NCBI GenBank assembly: GCA_017893485.1
Contig: CM030363.1
Location: 84,683,230 to 84,747,229, forward strand
Reading direction: 5' to 3'
DNA length: 64,000 bases
Source of the DNA: Hemerocallis citrina
Lineage: Eukaryota > Streptophyta > Magnoliopsida > Asparagales > Asphodelaceae
Shown here: in pieces, positions 1 to 11,145 of the stretch
How positions within the stretch are numbered: position 1 is the stretch's first letter
Layout of the letters: the number at the start of each line of letters is the position of its first letter
Translations under genes and position numbers: made by a program
The notes under the pieces: model-generated
Databases searched by the model: none
Seen by the model: only the letters and a program-made list of their open reading frames with translations
Told to the model about the DNA's origin: nothing

Positions 1-540
1 ATGACTAGACGCTGCTATCACTTAATCCTTATTCCAAAACAAATTGCGATGTGGAGAGAGGGGGGGAGGGGGATTTGCTTCCATTCCCCCCACCCCAACA
101 AGTTGTTGAGTGATTTGTCAGTCTGGTCCTTGTCAAAGTAGTTTGGACCGTTGTCCCTAACAAATGCTCTGCAGCATCATAACGTTGCTATCCCTTCCCC
201 TTCTGCCTTGACAGTGGTGTTAGACAGTAGATTTGGAGGGTGGTACTAGAACGGACAAAGAATGCAATGCGCCTCATGGGTGGGGTTTGCATGTTTAAGA
301 TTACACCACTCCTTAAGAAAGAGTATTTATTTTGCTAAAAAAAGAAAGAGTATTTAAGAAGGAGAGAGATAGAGAGGGAAAATTAATAACCTTATACCAC
401 TCCATACATGTGAAAATGGTAAATGAATAGTTAATTTTGAGTAATATATATGTCTGCATTATAACTATATATTAAGGTAATGTGTCTACCCAATCTCCCA
501 TTCCTTTATTTTGAAATTAAGAAATTAGATTAAAAGTAGG
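1..540. other. Unassigned AT-rich sequence
   Basis: I see no coding signal, terminal repeat or RNA gene here. A G-rich run lies at about 59-72 and short purine runs at 350-380. It may be intergenic or old repeat DNA. Confidence 0.4.
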
Positions 541-1047
541 AATCTCATTTAAACTAGCATGTGCATTTCACACATTTTCATAAAATAAAGCAATAAAAAA
601 TAAAAACCTCAAACTCTCTCCACCCACAATCTCATCCTCTCCCACTTTCAAAATCCTCCCCAACAATCGCCTCCCACACTGCCCCCTCACACGCACGTGC
701 CCTCCACGCATTTGACCCGCTTCCCATGCACCCTCCTTGCCTCGGACTCGCCTCGAACCTCCTGCGCCCTCCTCTTCTCCTAGTTGCCTCCCGCACTCTG
801 AGCCCTCCTCGCCTCTGATGATGCCCCCTCCCATGCAGACTCGCCTTCCTTCCATGCGCCCTGATTGCCTCCAACGCTGCTCTTTCAGACTCGCCTCCCA
901 CGCGCTCTTATCGCCTCTGACGATTCTCGCTCACGTACGAACCTCGCCAAACCTCGAACTCACCTATCATGCTGCCTCCTCCCACACACCATGTTGCCTT
1001 CCTTATCATTTCCGAACCACCACGTTTATCAAGGTAGTATTTTCATT
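541..1047. other. Pyrimidine-rich stretch, not convincingly coding
   Basis: A strongly C/T-rich block (about 605-1000) follows an A-rich run. Open frames exist on both strands at once, and their peptides are dominated by Ser/Pro/Arg or Gly/Arg, as expected from composition alone. The layout (A-rich run, then pyrimidine-rich block, then AT-rich sequence starting with a donor-like GGTAAG) resembles the transcribed leader of the type-2 LTRs elsewhere in the window. I could not align it to them by eye. Confidence 0.3.
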
Positions 1048-1840
1048 GGAATTGGGGAAGAGTATGGGTTGAAGACGGGGGATGATTGCGATGTTGGATT
1101 CAAGAATGAGATTTGGTAAGATTTATTCTACTTTTTCCTTTTTTCTATTACCTCATGCATATTTGAATATAAAATATGTGAAAACCTAGAATTATGTACT
1201 TAATTTCTAGAATCGTGTTTTGCTCATCAACTGTTCAATGAATGCCTATATAAGCACGCAAGGTGTTTGTGAAAATGCTTTCGAGAAATATTGTTTAACT
1301 AAATTAATTGTATCTATGTGTGGTGTATTCATTAATTTCTGAAACCCTAATTTACTACCTGATTTCATTTTTAATTTCTAATTTGTGTATTTGAAATCCC
1401 GAAATTTGAATTTGTGGAAGAGTACTGGTTGAAGACCATGATGATTGCGGTGTAGGATTCAAGAATGAGATTTGGTAATGTTTCTTTTACTTTTTTCCCT
1501 TTTTCTATGGCCTCATTCATATTTGAATAGGAAACACTAGAAACCCTAAAATTCTACTACTTAATTTCTAGAACCGTACTTTGCTGATTAAGTGTTCGAT
1601 GAAATGCCTATGTAGCCGCAAGATATTTGTGAAAAATGCTTTCAAGATATTTTGCTTAACTAAATCATTTGTATCTATGTGTGGTGTATGTATTAATTTT
1701 CTAACCCTAATTTAGTACCCGACTTCATTCAGAATTTCTAATTTGTATTCTTGAAATCCTAAAATTTGGATTTGGGTTAGAGTACGGGGTGAAGATGGGG
1801 ATGAATGTAGTGTCGGATCTAAGAATGATGTTAGGTAAGG
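1048..1840. repeat. ~360-bp tandem duplication (two full units plus a partial third)
   Basis: The segment running from GAAGAGTAYKGGTTGAAGA through ATTCAAGAATGAGATTTGGTAA, an AT-rich stretch and GTGTGGTGTATTCATTAATT recurs from about 1418. A third unit starts at about 1780 and diverges after roughly 60 bp. Units 1 and 2 differ by scattered substitutions and small indels, so this is an old local duplication. Each unit carries a donor-like TTTGGTAA or TTAGGTAA at its conserved start. Confidence 0.7.
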
Positions 1841-2339
1841 AGGGAGGTGGAGGAAGGCAGGGTAAGGTGGACGGAGAGGTTAAGAGAGGTGTTGGAGAGG
1901 GGAACGTCGTGGCAGTCGAGGATGCCAGAGACACGGGAGATGACGGAGGAGTGGCGGGCGGTGTTAGAGGGGTTGTGGATTTGGGATGGGGATGGGAAGG
2001 AGGGAAGGGAAGGAAAGGTGAGGTTTGAGATGGGTCAGGGTCTAGGTATTGCTGGTCATGATGTATACAAAGGTCGGGCTATATGAGTATTTTTTTGGGT
2101 AAATTTCACTAAACAATACCATTGCAGATGTAATTACTCCCAATGCTCTCACAAATTTGTAGAGTTCCATATAATTTTATGAGTCTCAAAATTATTTTTG
2201 TCTATTCAATTTGTACATGGTAATGGAAATCCCCATTCGGACTGTTTGTTGTGCTATTTTTTTGGGCTGTTTTAGTCTCTATTTTGGGAATGTACAGTTC
2301 TTGTTTGAAACTATTTTCCATATATCTGAGAGTTGATGA
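1841..2339. other. Unassigned sequence
   Basis: A purine-rich block (1840-2030) is followed by AT-rich DNA. TTTTTTGGGTAAATTTCACTAAA near 2090 reappears inverted at about 40475-40500, so both may be ends of a shared small element. Nothing else is recognised. Confidence 0.3.
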
Positions 2340-2833
2340 AGGTGATGGTTAAACCGGTCTAATAGAGTGTATTTTTCCTTTATTTGGCTCATCCAGTCCA
2401 AATTGGACTTAGTTTTGGAGCTATTTGGGCTTGGATTTTGGGGCCCTATGGGGCCGGGCTTAGGCCCTTTTTGGGTTGTGTGAGTTCTATTTGGGCCAAG
2501 TTGGGGCTCTGGTTGGGCTAGATTTGAAATTGGATAATTCCGGGTTGTTTTTATGAGTGGTTAAGCTAGGCCTCAACCCAAGTACGAGTTTAATTGCCTA
2601 GATCGGTCCTTTATAACTAAAGACCTAAACATATGAGGATTAAGTTTTTATGATGTTTTAATGATTTGATTTTGAGATCAGTTCATTTTATTCTAAATAC
2701 TATGTAGGATGACTAATTACACAAGTAAGTGCACGTGGTTTGAAGTGCATGCCGGTTGTGCACAAAGTGAAGCATCGAGTAGAATATCTGATAGTGTAAC
2801 TTGGTGAGATCATTGAGGGTCCGGCGCTAGTGC
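2340..2833 (+). repeat. LTR fragment related to the element B LTR
   Basis: This stretch (GGTTAAACCGGTCTAA, GGAGCTATTTGGGCT, TTTTGGGGCCCTATGGGGCC, TGAGTGGTTAAGCTAGGCC, AATTGCCTAGATCGGT) matches, in reverse orientation, the two halves of the LTR split by the insertion at 14459-17870. It is a second, opposite-oriented copy of that LTR family. It stops at 2833, where the next LTR starts, and may resume at 10114-10140. Confidence 0.6.
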
Positions 2834-4180
2834 TATAACATCCTAGAAATTTAAATATGATTTTGAAATTAATAAATGATTTATGATAATTTTTTGTGAT
2901 TTATTAAACATTTTTTTGAAGTTTATCCTTTTTGTGCACGTGCAAAACACAAGCAAATTTTTTTTTGGGAAACAACAAGTCAGAAAATTTATCTGGAAAA
3001 TCTAATCTTTATTAGTAGATAGTAATTCTAAATTTTCTGGATTTTTTTGAATAAAGGAAACTACTTTTGTAAATTTTCGAAAGAAAATGGTTTTTTTTTT
3101 TGTGAAAAGTTGTTTGGACGTGAAATTTGAAGAAAAAATTTGATGGACTGCATTTAGGGCTGGCTAATCAGTAGAAGGCTCTAATAAATTAGATTTTATC
3201 CATATTTGGTTGATTTTAATTGATTTAATTAAATAAATATGTATTTATGCAATTTTGGGATTGTTGGGGGACTAAATTGCAAAACTGCTATAAATCCCTA
3301 AATGTGCAGCCGGCCTATAATAGAGAGCAGCCATCTCTCTGTTTTGGAACACAAAAAATTATATATTATCTTCTTTAATATTATCATCTCTATTATTTCT
3401 TGCAGATGGAGGCTTGAATCTTTGGATTTTCACAAGGACTTTCTTCTTGTTAATATTGTTCTTCATTGATCTTCTTTGAGGTGGGTGGTACTTCCTATCT
3501 CTTAATGTCTTTTTTTTATTATGATGAATCTAGTAGAGATTATGCTAGGGCTTGTTGTGAATTTGTAGATCTATGTCTTAATAGTTTGGTCATGATATAA
3601 AATATTAGATGATAATGTTATGCATGATGAATGAACTTTTAGATGTTTATATGAAATAAAGTTGCAATTTTAATAAGACAATTTGCTGTTTTGATTAGAA
3701 TTAATTTTATGTTTTAGATTCTAGAGTTTTGAAGTGTAAATCCCAGAAAATTAAATTTAATATTTTTGCACGTGCTTTGCATGTAGAAATTTTATGCATT
3801 TTAGTCCCTAAAATTTTCCAAGAGTCATGCACTTTTTTTTCTCATTTTATTTGTCACATTTGTATTATTCATATTTTATTTTAATCCAATAGGCCTAAAT
3901 CTATTTTAAGCCCACTCAAAATTAATTATAAATTAAAGCCAGTCTTTAATTCTACACTTAAATGAATATTTTTACACTTGTCATGTAACAAACACCTAAA
4001 ATTAAATTAATAACAATTAATAAAAGAATATGAGAGTAGTGTGCACATTGGGTGCACGTGCACGTGCCTTGTGCACTAGGGGTTGGCCGACCAATGGAGA
4101 AAGAGGGAAGAGTGGAGAGTGTGTGTGTGTGAGTGGGTAGTTATTTGGGTAGTGGGAGTCATTTCAACCACACAATAACC

Positions 4181-4190
4181 CTATAAATAT
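4181..4190 (+). promoter_or_regulatory. TATA box of the type-1 LTR
   Basis: CTATAAATAT followed by CCCCCTCC and a purine-rich leader sits at the same relative position as GTATAAATACCCCTCCC in the 10609-13957 LTR and the inverted TATAAATA in element A. It is the likely retrotransposon promoter. Confidence 0.65.
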
Positions 4191-5102
4191 CCCCCTCCTT
4201 CAACATGAACAAACAAAAAAAAGATTAAAAGAAAATCAAAAGAGAGAAGAGAAAGAGAGTGCTTGGATTTTTTGGCTAGGGGGGTTTTGGGTTTCACTTT
4301 GCTAAGGAGGAGGAGGTCTTTGTGTTGGAGCTTTGGAGCAATTTTCTAGGAGTTTTTGCTACTTTTGCATCAAGAAAGAGGTGGGTGTTCTTGTTGGCTT
4401 CTAATTTAGTAGAATTTTGCATGCTTTATTTCTATATGAGTAGTTGCTAAATTTAATTGGTATATTGAATGTAGAAACTTTCTAGATTGCATATTATTAG
4501 TTTAATTATTGTATGACTTGTGTAGATGCTTGTTGTGTGCTAATTTTATTGCAGATATCCATGTTAATTAGAAGGAAAGTGCAAGTAGTAAATAGTGGGA
4601 TGAAAGAATAGGAATTTCTAAATTTTCTAATTGATACATGTTAGATTGTTCATGTAAAGGTCAAAATAAAGTATTGTGTGTATGAAACTTTAAAAATTCT
4701 AGTATGATGAAATTGTATGAAAGTAATCTCATTAATGTTAATTTGCATTATATTGGTATAAAGTTTTCCCAAAATAAAATTGGATGAGGAACAATAATTT
4801 ATACAAATCAAATTGTAGAAGCATTAGTAAATTAATGTGATTTTTGGGGATAAAATTCATTATGTTGTTAAAATAATTTTTTTATAAGTTTAATTCGTAC
4901 TAATACTCAGATTATTGAGAAAAGTGTAATCAGGAAGCAATTAGAATAGTTAGTACAAAGCAATTTAGAAATCAAAATTTGTTAAAAGAAGTTAGAAACG
5001 GAGAATTGAGATAAAAGAATTTTAACACCTTTATAATTAGATATGATGTTTGGGTAACTTGGTTAGCACATTATGGGGTTTTCCCTGGCACTCGGCTGCT
5101 CG

Positions 5103-5285
5103 GGTTCGAGCCTTGAGAGGCTCTGTCTTTTTAATAAAATTTGATTTTTATAGAAGAAGCAGTGGAGCAGTACTTAAAGTACTGAGTGTTTCTTTTAAAG
5201 AGCCATGAGAGTGGCCTAGTGGTTAGGGGGCCTGCGGGTTGGTTGACTAGTCTCGGGTTCGAACCTGACCATATCCAGTTTTGAT
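5103..5285 (+). other. Two tRNA-like (Pol III box) segments inside the LTR
   Basis: GGTTCGAGCCT at 5103-5113 matches the Pol III B box (GGTTCGANNCC) and is soon followed by CTTTTT. A second segment from 5202 has an A-box match (TGGCCTAGTGG, 5212-5222) and, about 33 bp later, a perfect B box (GGTTCGAACCT, 5256-5266). TCGGG and CCTGA can pair around TTCGAAC as a T-arm, and a T-rich run follows. The 5' and 3' acceptor strands do not pair, so this is a tRNA-derived, SINE-like piece and not a tRNA gene. Confidence 0.6.
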
Positions 5286-5929
5286 TTTATTTATTTCTTT
5301 TTGGGTTTTCAAGTTATTTAAATTTGGGAAAAAATTATAATATTATTCTAAAATATTATTAAAGCTTTAAGAAACATTTCCACAATATTTATGATATATT
5401 TGTAAGAATTAGAAGTGGTATTCGCATTAAATAATGTGTTGGAGGAATTTTTGAATCCAAATTAAAAATGAGATTTTTGCATGATTAAAGTGGATTAAAA
5501 GAAGAATACAATTTAGACTCAACTTGTTAAATTCGTGGGTATTAATCTATAAGTGAATAGTTCGGGTTTGCCTGCAAGGCTTTAATTAATTCAATCGTAT
5601 TGAAAGTTGAAGTTGGTCACTTCATGTTTTATGAACACAAAGAAAATGAATGTGAAGAATTTATGAACAAAGAATTGAGCTATCTATGATGAGGTTAGAT
5701 GTAACCTATGTGGTCTTGGTTGAGACGGTTGTTTGTTCTAGAGTGAGCGAGACCAAGAATACCAGCAGTTATGATATATGGATTTTGAGAAGTAACCAGT
5801 GCGGGTTTACTTTCTCTTGAGAAGTGGCCAGTGTTGGCTAACTTTCTCAGTGTTTGTTTAAGTCCGGTGGGCAAGCTAAACTCTAGGTCTGAATAACTAC
5901 AATTTAAACTTAAGGACAGACAGTAGTTG

Positions 5930-6215
5930 GTGACATGATGAAACAAGAGCAACGTGAGTTATGGATTCTAGAATGATCCTTGGAGAGAGAGAGTCCCCAG
6001 TATTCCAGGACGATGGATGAAATAAGCCATAGAATGATCCACGGAGTGGGAATGATCTCCAGTATTCTGGGACGAGAGCGTCGCTCATGAGGCATGTGTG
6101 CGATGAGGGTTCCAAAATGACTCGCGGAGAGAGAGAATCCCCAGTATTTTGGGACGATGGATGAAATAGGCTACAGAATGATCAACGGAGAGGGATTGAT
6201 CTCTGGTATTCCGGG
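5930..6215 (+). repeat. LTR minisatellite with GGAGAGAGAGAATCCCCAGT-type units
   Basis: Degenerate units contain a GATTCTAGAATGATCC-like start, GGAGAGAGAG, CCCAGTATTC and GGGACGATGGATGAAATA. They recur at roughly 5960, 6040, 6120 and 6180. Other type-1 LTRs hold unrelated short tandem repeats at the same place. Confidence 0.7.
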
Positions 6216-6774
6216 GCAAGAACCAATACCCGAAGAGTGTCTAAATCTTGTAGTTTCATAGTAGGTTAGATGGCGAGGGATTTAACCCTATAATGTGGAG
6301 TACGTAGGTGCTTACCCTCGGACCTATGTAGAATGGGATGCATAGAATCTGAACAAGTATGCATTAGTGTCATCGTAGTATAAATACCTGTATCAGGCAT
6401 TAAGTCATTGCATACACTAACATCTTTAGGATAGTTACATTTTCTTTTTATGCATTCAAGTTTGTGGTTGCTAAGTCAATGAGATCGCTGTTTTATAGCA
6501 TTGCGTCAATTGTATGCAACTAATGTGTCACAGTTTTATAATTGCAGAACTGGACTTGGCATGGACTTAAAGTCACTATGATGAGTTGTTACAAGACTGA
6601 AGAATGTTTCATTATTGTATATCATGTTGTATTCATTTAAATTCCGCTGCGTTGATGTAAGACAATGTTGTATAATAAAAAAGTTTTAATTTCCTTGTAA
6701 AAGTGTATGAATTGAAGTCAAAGATCCTGTTGTGCTACGAAATACATGTAAATGAAATTCGGGACGTTACAGAT

Positions 6775-6786
6775 TGGTATCAGAGC
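6775..6786 (+). other. Primer binding site, initiator tRNA-Met type
   Basis: TGGTATCAGAGC starts three bases after the LTR end (GTTACA|GAT). It is the standard plant LTR-retrotransposon sequence complementary to the 3' end of initiator tRNA-Met. It fixes the LTR boundary and the plus orientation. Confidence 0.85.
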
Positions 6787-7181
6787 TAACTTTCGACACC
6801 GATCGTGGGTAAGAGTGTGTTAGATGTATGCCTGAGATGGATCTAGCAGATGTACAGGTCCCGGGTAAGGCTGTACTGCTAGCAGGATTATGGTACTCCA
6901 CTCCATGTCAGCTAGAAAGACGATCCTGTGAGGTGGGGCTCGGGGAGTGGTGATTGCACGTGCTTGTGGAGGTGCGTGTGTGATTGCAATAGTCCCACAT
7001 GGGAAAGAGAAATTGGAGATTGAGTGGTTATATAGAATTGCCTGTGATCATAAGGTACCTACAAGCTATAACACCTTTTTTTGAGGCACGTCTATGGTGG
7101 GTAGTTGTTAGGATTTGTTTTGTTCGCGTGTGCGCGCACGTGTAGCCGCGTGTGCAACTGAGTAGAGCTCGGGGCGTTACA
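6787..7181 (+). other. Element C leader, ending in a second LTR-end-like motif
   Basis: This stretch is non-coding. It contains AGTCCCACATGGGAAAGAG, a motif common in plant LTR leaders, and a run of alternating GTGTGCGCGCACGTG. It ends GGGGCGTTACA at 7171-7181, which matches the 3' end of a type-1 LTR but lacks the sequence expected upstream of one. Confidence 0.4.
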
Positions 7182-8029
7182 TGATGGATGTTTGCATGAG
7201 GAATGAATGTGGTCTTGATATTTTTCATGGAATTAGAACTCCATTGTTGTTGTGATTATCATATTAAAAAAAAAGAGAAAGAATGTTATTGATGTTAGAC
7301 ACATGGAAAAACTCATCTTGATTTATGAACTTGTTGTATGACGATGGATTGTATCAAATAATGGGTTAGAAATTATCATGAACATACAAATAAATTTTTT
7401 TGTAGATAAAGATCTAATTTTGGGGTCTATAAAATTGATTGATGATCATGGATCTAACTTGTTGATGAAGGAGATTTGTAGAAATAATTAGAACTTATTG
7501 TATGCTCTTAAATTCATGCTTGATTGATTTTAAAATTTTGATTTTTTCCATGTTTATTCGCTTTTTAATGAAAATATAATTCTTGATGATAACCCTAATT
7601 ATTGATGCATGCAAAGAGTATATGGGAAGAAGCATGCAAAGAGTATATGGGAAGAAATATACACAGAAAATACATTAAATAATTGGGTATAGGGTTTGGA
7701 GGTCAAAACCCCAGGGTAGGGTTCGGGTATTGTTCAAACCCAAACAGCACAGCAGCACAGCAGCCGACGGCTCCTATTTAAATTTTTCGGTTCGTTTTTG
7801 GGTGTTTTCGAGTGGTTATTGAGCGTGGCTTTGCGTGCTACGATTGGGAGACTCTAGTAAACATAAAGAAGTGCATATATATGTGTTTAAACAAAATTTT
7901 ATGAGAGGTTTGATTGAGTTTTGATGAAGTTTCGAAGTTGTTAAATTTCAGATTTTATTTAAAGAACTAGTTCAGTTTATTGATGAATTGGGACTTCTAT
8001 TTTTGTGCAAATGGATTATAAATTTGGCA

Positions 8030-8700
8030 ACACGATCTATGTTTATGGTGTGAATATAAACTCAATTTTTTAGAATTTAATATTCACTTTTAAGTGCACT
8101 GTTTGAAGATCAAAACCATATAACTTTAGGTTTTTGGATAAAAGTTAATTTCCAGAATTTGTTGAATTTAACCCCTTTAAATTAATTTTTTTGACTCCAG
8201 GTTTTTATGGTGAGATCTTTGATATGTGCTGGATTTAAATTATTTTTTTCAGAATTTAATATTTATTTTTGAATGGACTGTTCTTAATGACAAGAAGGTA
8301 TAACTTTCAGATATTTGGATAAAAGATAGTTTTCAGAATTTGTTGAATTTAAACCCTTTAATTTAATTTGTTTGAGTCCAGATTTTTATGGTGAGATCTT
8401 TGATATGTGCTGGATTTAAATAAAAATTTTCAGAATTTAATATTTATTTTTGAATTGACTGTTGCTAAAGATAAGAAGGTATAACTTTCATATTTTTGGA
8501 TGAAAGATAGTTTTCAGAATTTGTTGAATTTAAACTCCTTAATTTAGTTTGTTTGAGTCCAGATTTTTATGGTGAGTTTCTTGATATGTGCTGGATTTAA
8601 ATGATTTTTTTTCAAAATTTAATATTGATTTTAGAGTGTACTATTTTGAAGAACGAAATCATGTAACTTTTAGATTTTGTAAAAATCTATATTTTCGCAA
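8030..8700 (+). repeat. 181-bp tandem repeat, ~3.7 copies
   Basis: ATGGTGAGATCTTTGATATG recurs at 8207, 8388 and (as GGTGAGTTTCTTGATATG) 8569, a period of about 181 bp. Each unit also holds CAGAATTTAATATT, a GGTATAACTTTCA-like stretch and CAGAATTTGTTGAATTTAAA. A diverged first unit starts near 8030. Confidence 0.8.
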
Positions 8701-9124
8701 ATGAAATGTGTTTCCATATATAAAAAGATTTCTTATCGCAGTACTAGTTGATTAAAAGGAATGTGGATAATGAAGAGTATTTTGTATAATTAAACCAAGT
8801 TGGGTTTTGATTTGAGGCTTAGGGTTATGATGTAGACCCTAGAAAGATTGGTTGATGATGATTATGAGTTATGAGACTCTAGAGGTTGAGTGGGACCCTA
8901 GCACACCGAAAAAGTGAGATTTTGTGAAAATTGGCCTGTAGGGCCTTTGTTTTGATTCAGTGGAGTTAAGTCCGGCAGGGTATACAAACTCTAGGGAAAC
9001 TGTGATTCTAATTAATTGAACATCACAAGCATAAGGACATGCACTAAGTTGGGAGTTGTGATAAAACTTGGGCAACATAATTAAGGGCTCTGTTGTTTGT
9101 CGCACAGATGTATTCCGAGGCTGT

Positions 9125-9355
9125 GTATTGTTGTGTCTATCTAGTATGTTCGCACATTGAGGGTCGGCATGCCTATTTGCGGAATGTCTAGGAATGAGAT
9201 GGATTTGGTATGTTCGCGTGTTGAGGGTCGGTAGGCCTATTCATAGAACGTACGGTATATTCGCGCGTTGAGGGTCGGCAGGCCTATTCGCGGAATGTAC
9301 GGTGTATCTGCGCGTTGAGGGTCGGCAGGCCTATTTGCGGGGTACACGGCAGGGA
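9125..9355 (+). repeat. LTR minisatellite, GCGTTGAGGGTCGGCAGGCC units
   Basis: Four units of roughly 50-65 bp contain TTCGCGYGTTGAGGGTCGGC followed by AGGCCTATTCGCGGAATGTA. They are locally GC-rich in an AT-rich setting and lie in the same slot as the minisatellites of the other type-1 LTRs. Confidence 0.75.
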
Positions 9356-9820
9356 GGTGGTTCTCTAGAGTTAGAGCAATGTTTACGGGGTGCTTGCGTG
9401 TTTACACTTATACAACTCTGCAGGATGCATACCGGGACTGGGGTCAATTCACGGAGTGTCTAATCTTGTTTCTGTCACCGTAGTAGGTTAGTTGCATAAT
9501 GAGGGATTGAACTTAATAAAGTGGAGAACGATAAAGGCTTGCACCGGACCTATGTAGTATGGGATGCATAGAATCCGACAAGTATGCATAAGAAATCATC
9601 ATAAGCATTGTGTTTCTTGACTTGTTTTATGCATGCTTGTTTTTTGTTTTCATCTCATACACTTGACACTTAGACTAGCTTCACTTGTTGTTTTGTGCTC
9701 CATTTATTGCTATTCCATGTTCTATTTATTATTGTTTATGCATCATTTATTATTGCTATATTAATATGCATCAAGTTTGTGATTGTGAGATGTAGAGGTA
9801 TCATTATTACTATCGTTGAC

Positions 9821-9840
9821 GTCAGTTGCCTTCAACTGAC
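9821..9840 (+). promoter_or_regulatory. Conserved LTR hairpin
   Basis: GTCAGTTG-CCTT-CAACTGAC is a perfect 8-bp stem with a 4-base loop, followed by ATGCCCAC. The same structure, with a different loop, lies at 13698-13719 and 31682-31703 in other type-1 LTRs. Confidence 0.65.
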
Positions 9841-11132
9841 ATGCCCACTTTTCATTTTATTTCACAGATTTTTGCAAGTGAGTGCCCAATCAAAGTGGAA
9901 GCTTGAATTCAAGGATGATTAAGTGTTGGGTTGTGTTGTAATAAATGTATTTAATTTTTCTGCTGTGCAAATGTAAAAAAGAAATGATGTAATAAAACGT
10001 TTTAATTTTCCTTGTATTTTATACTATGTTTCTGATTGCAATTGAAGTTGATTATGGAAATTGTGCCACTTATTTCTAATTTTTTTTATTGGAAATTCGG
10101 GCACTACAAGTGCCTACGTGGGATCCAGTCTGGTAAGCATTGTAACTCCAGTGTAGGAGTAGGGCAGTGTCTAGCGATGATGGACCCACCCATGTTTATA
10201 CAGATAAGTTCAGAACATGACCACTAGGACTAGGTAAGTTTGTTCATACACATCTATACTTAAAAAATCAGACATTAAGAGGTGAAGTGACAAGGACAAG
10301 GTCGGATGTGAGGTGAGATCCACACTACCCGCGACCGAGAATAGGCCCTAAGGTGCTTAAGGACGTGGGAATAACCCACAGAATGTTCTAAACCAGGGAT
10401 GAGACTCAGGATGGTTGGTAGGGAAGTAAGACTCACAGATCTACAATCGAGGATAGGCCCTAAGGTGCTTTAAGAATGCTGGGATAGGCCCCAAATTCTC
10501 TGGAAATTGGACATACCCACAAATTCCAGGAGAGGGATAGGCCAACGGGATGTTCCAAGATAGGGATAAGACTCAAAATGGTCGGTAGGCGTGGGGTGGG
10601 GCTCACGTTGTAACATCCTATACTTTTTAAATAAATTAAATTTGTTTACACGTGTTTTGCACATGCAATTTAATGTGTGTTTTTGACTTTAAAATTATTC
10701 TTATATCATGAACAAATTTTTTATTTTCTTTTTAAAAGCCTATTTTAATCTTTTGGCCTAATAGTCTAATTCTAGCCCACTTAAATAAATTAATTAATTT
10801 AATTAGAGTGCCCATGGTTTTTAGCCCACCTAATTAGCCCACTAGTTATTTCTAATAATAATTAATACAACTTGTAGTGTAGACTTGATCAAGTAACAAT
10901 TAAATTAACAATTTAATGTACAAACTAATTTGTAGTATGCATAATGAGGCACGGTCCTTGCACAAGCACATGGAATTGATGAGAAGAGGGGTGGCCGGCC
11001 TAGGTCTTGGAGTGGGAGTGATGGAGAGAGTTGAAGGGTGGTAATGTGATGATGGGTAGTTCTTCTAACTCCCTAATGCATCATAGCCTTTCATCTAAAC
11101 TCATCTCAACCCTCCATTTGAGCTTGAGATGT

Positions 11133-11145
11133 GTATAAATACCCC
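11133..11145 (+). promoter_or_regulatory. TATA box of the solo LTR
   Basis: GTATAAATACCCC lies about 525 bp into the LTR, just before a purine-rich leader. It is conserved in position and sequence with the other type-1 LTR promoters. Confidence 0.65.

Larger units (their letters stand above)
2834..6771 (+). repeat. 5' LTR of element C, type-1 family (~3.9 kb)
   Basis: The start resembles the other type-1 LTRs (TGTAACATCCTA at 10609). The end reads AAGATCCTGT...AAATTCGGGACGTTACA, as at 13957 and, inverted, at 31432. The block CGGACCTATGTAGAATGGGA followed by TGCATAGAATCTGAACAAGT at 6320-6355 recurs in each copy. Landmarks in order are a TATA box, two tRNA-like B boxes, a minisatellite, a degenerate hairpin near 6504, a polyA-like region and the LTR end, followed directly by a primer binding site. 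Confidence 0.8.
2834..10108 (+). mobile_element. Type-1 LTR retrotransposon remnant or composite (element C)
   Basis: The unit is bracketed by AGTGC at 2829-2833 and 10109-10113, a plausible 5-bp target duplication. It starts TATAACATCC (expected TGTAACATCC) and ends GGGCACTACA. It holds a long 5' LTR (2834-6771), a primer binding site and about 400 bp of leader. A second LTR-like block reaches 10108. No gag or pol is present. The two LTR-like blocks are related only in parts, so this is either a badly rearranged element or two elements joined. The matching 5-bp flanks could be chance. Confidence 0.45.
7182..10108 (+). repeat. Divergent type-1 LTR-like block
   Basis: The right part (8870-10108) follows the type-1 LTR order: GGAGTTAAGTCCGGCAGGG, a minisatellite, the block GGACCTATGTAGTATGGGAT, a hairpin (9821-9840), then GTAATAAA and the end GGAAATTCGGGCACTACA. 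It most resembles the inverted LTR at 54513-57139. The left part (7182-8030) is not alignable by eye. It contains a direct duplication of a 25-bp unit (GCATGCAAAGAGTATATGGG plus AAGAA) at 7609-7660. Confidence 0.5.

Noticed and set aside
568..1119. Open frames on both strands in the C-rich block
   Set aside because: They overlap on both strands, give low-complexity Ser/Pro or Gly/Arg peptides and match no domain I know; composition explains them.
5202..5285. Possible functional tRNA gene
   Set aside because: A and B boxes and a T-arm are present, but the acceptor strands do not pair, so it is called tRNA-like only.
2834..10108. Complete LTR retrotransposon with matching LTRs
   Set aside because: The left and right LTR-like blocks are too different to be a pair; it is described as a remnant or composite only.
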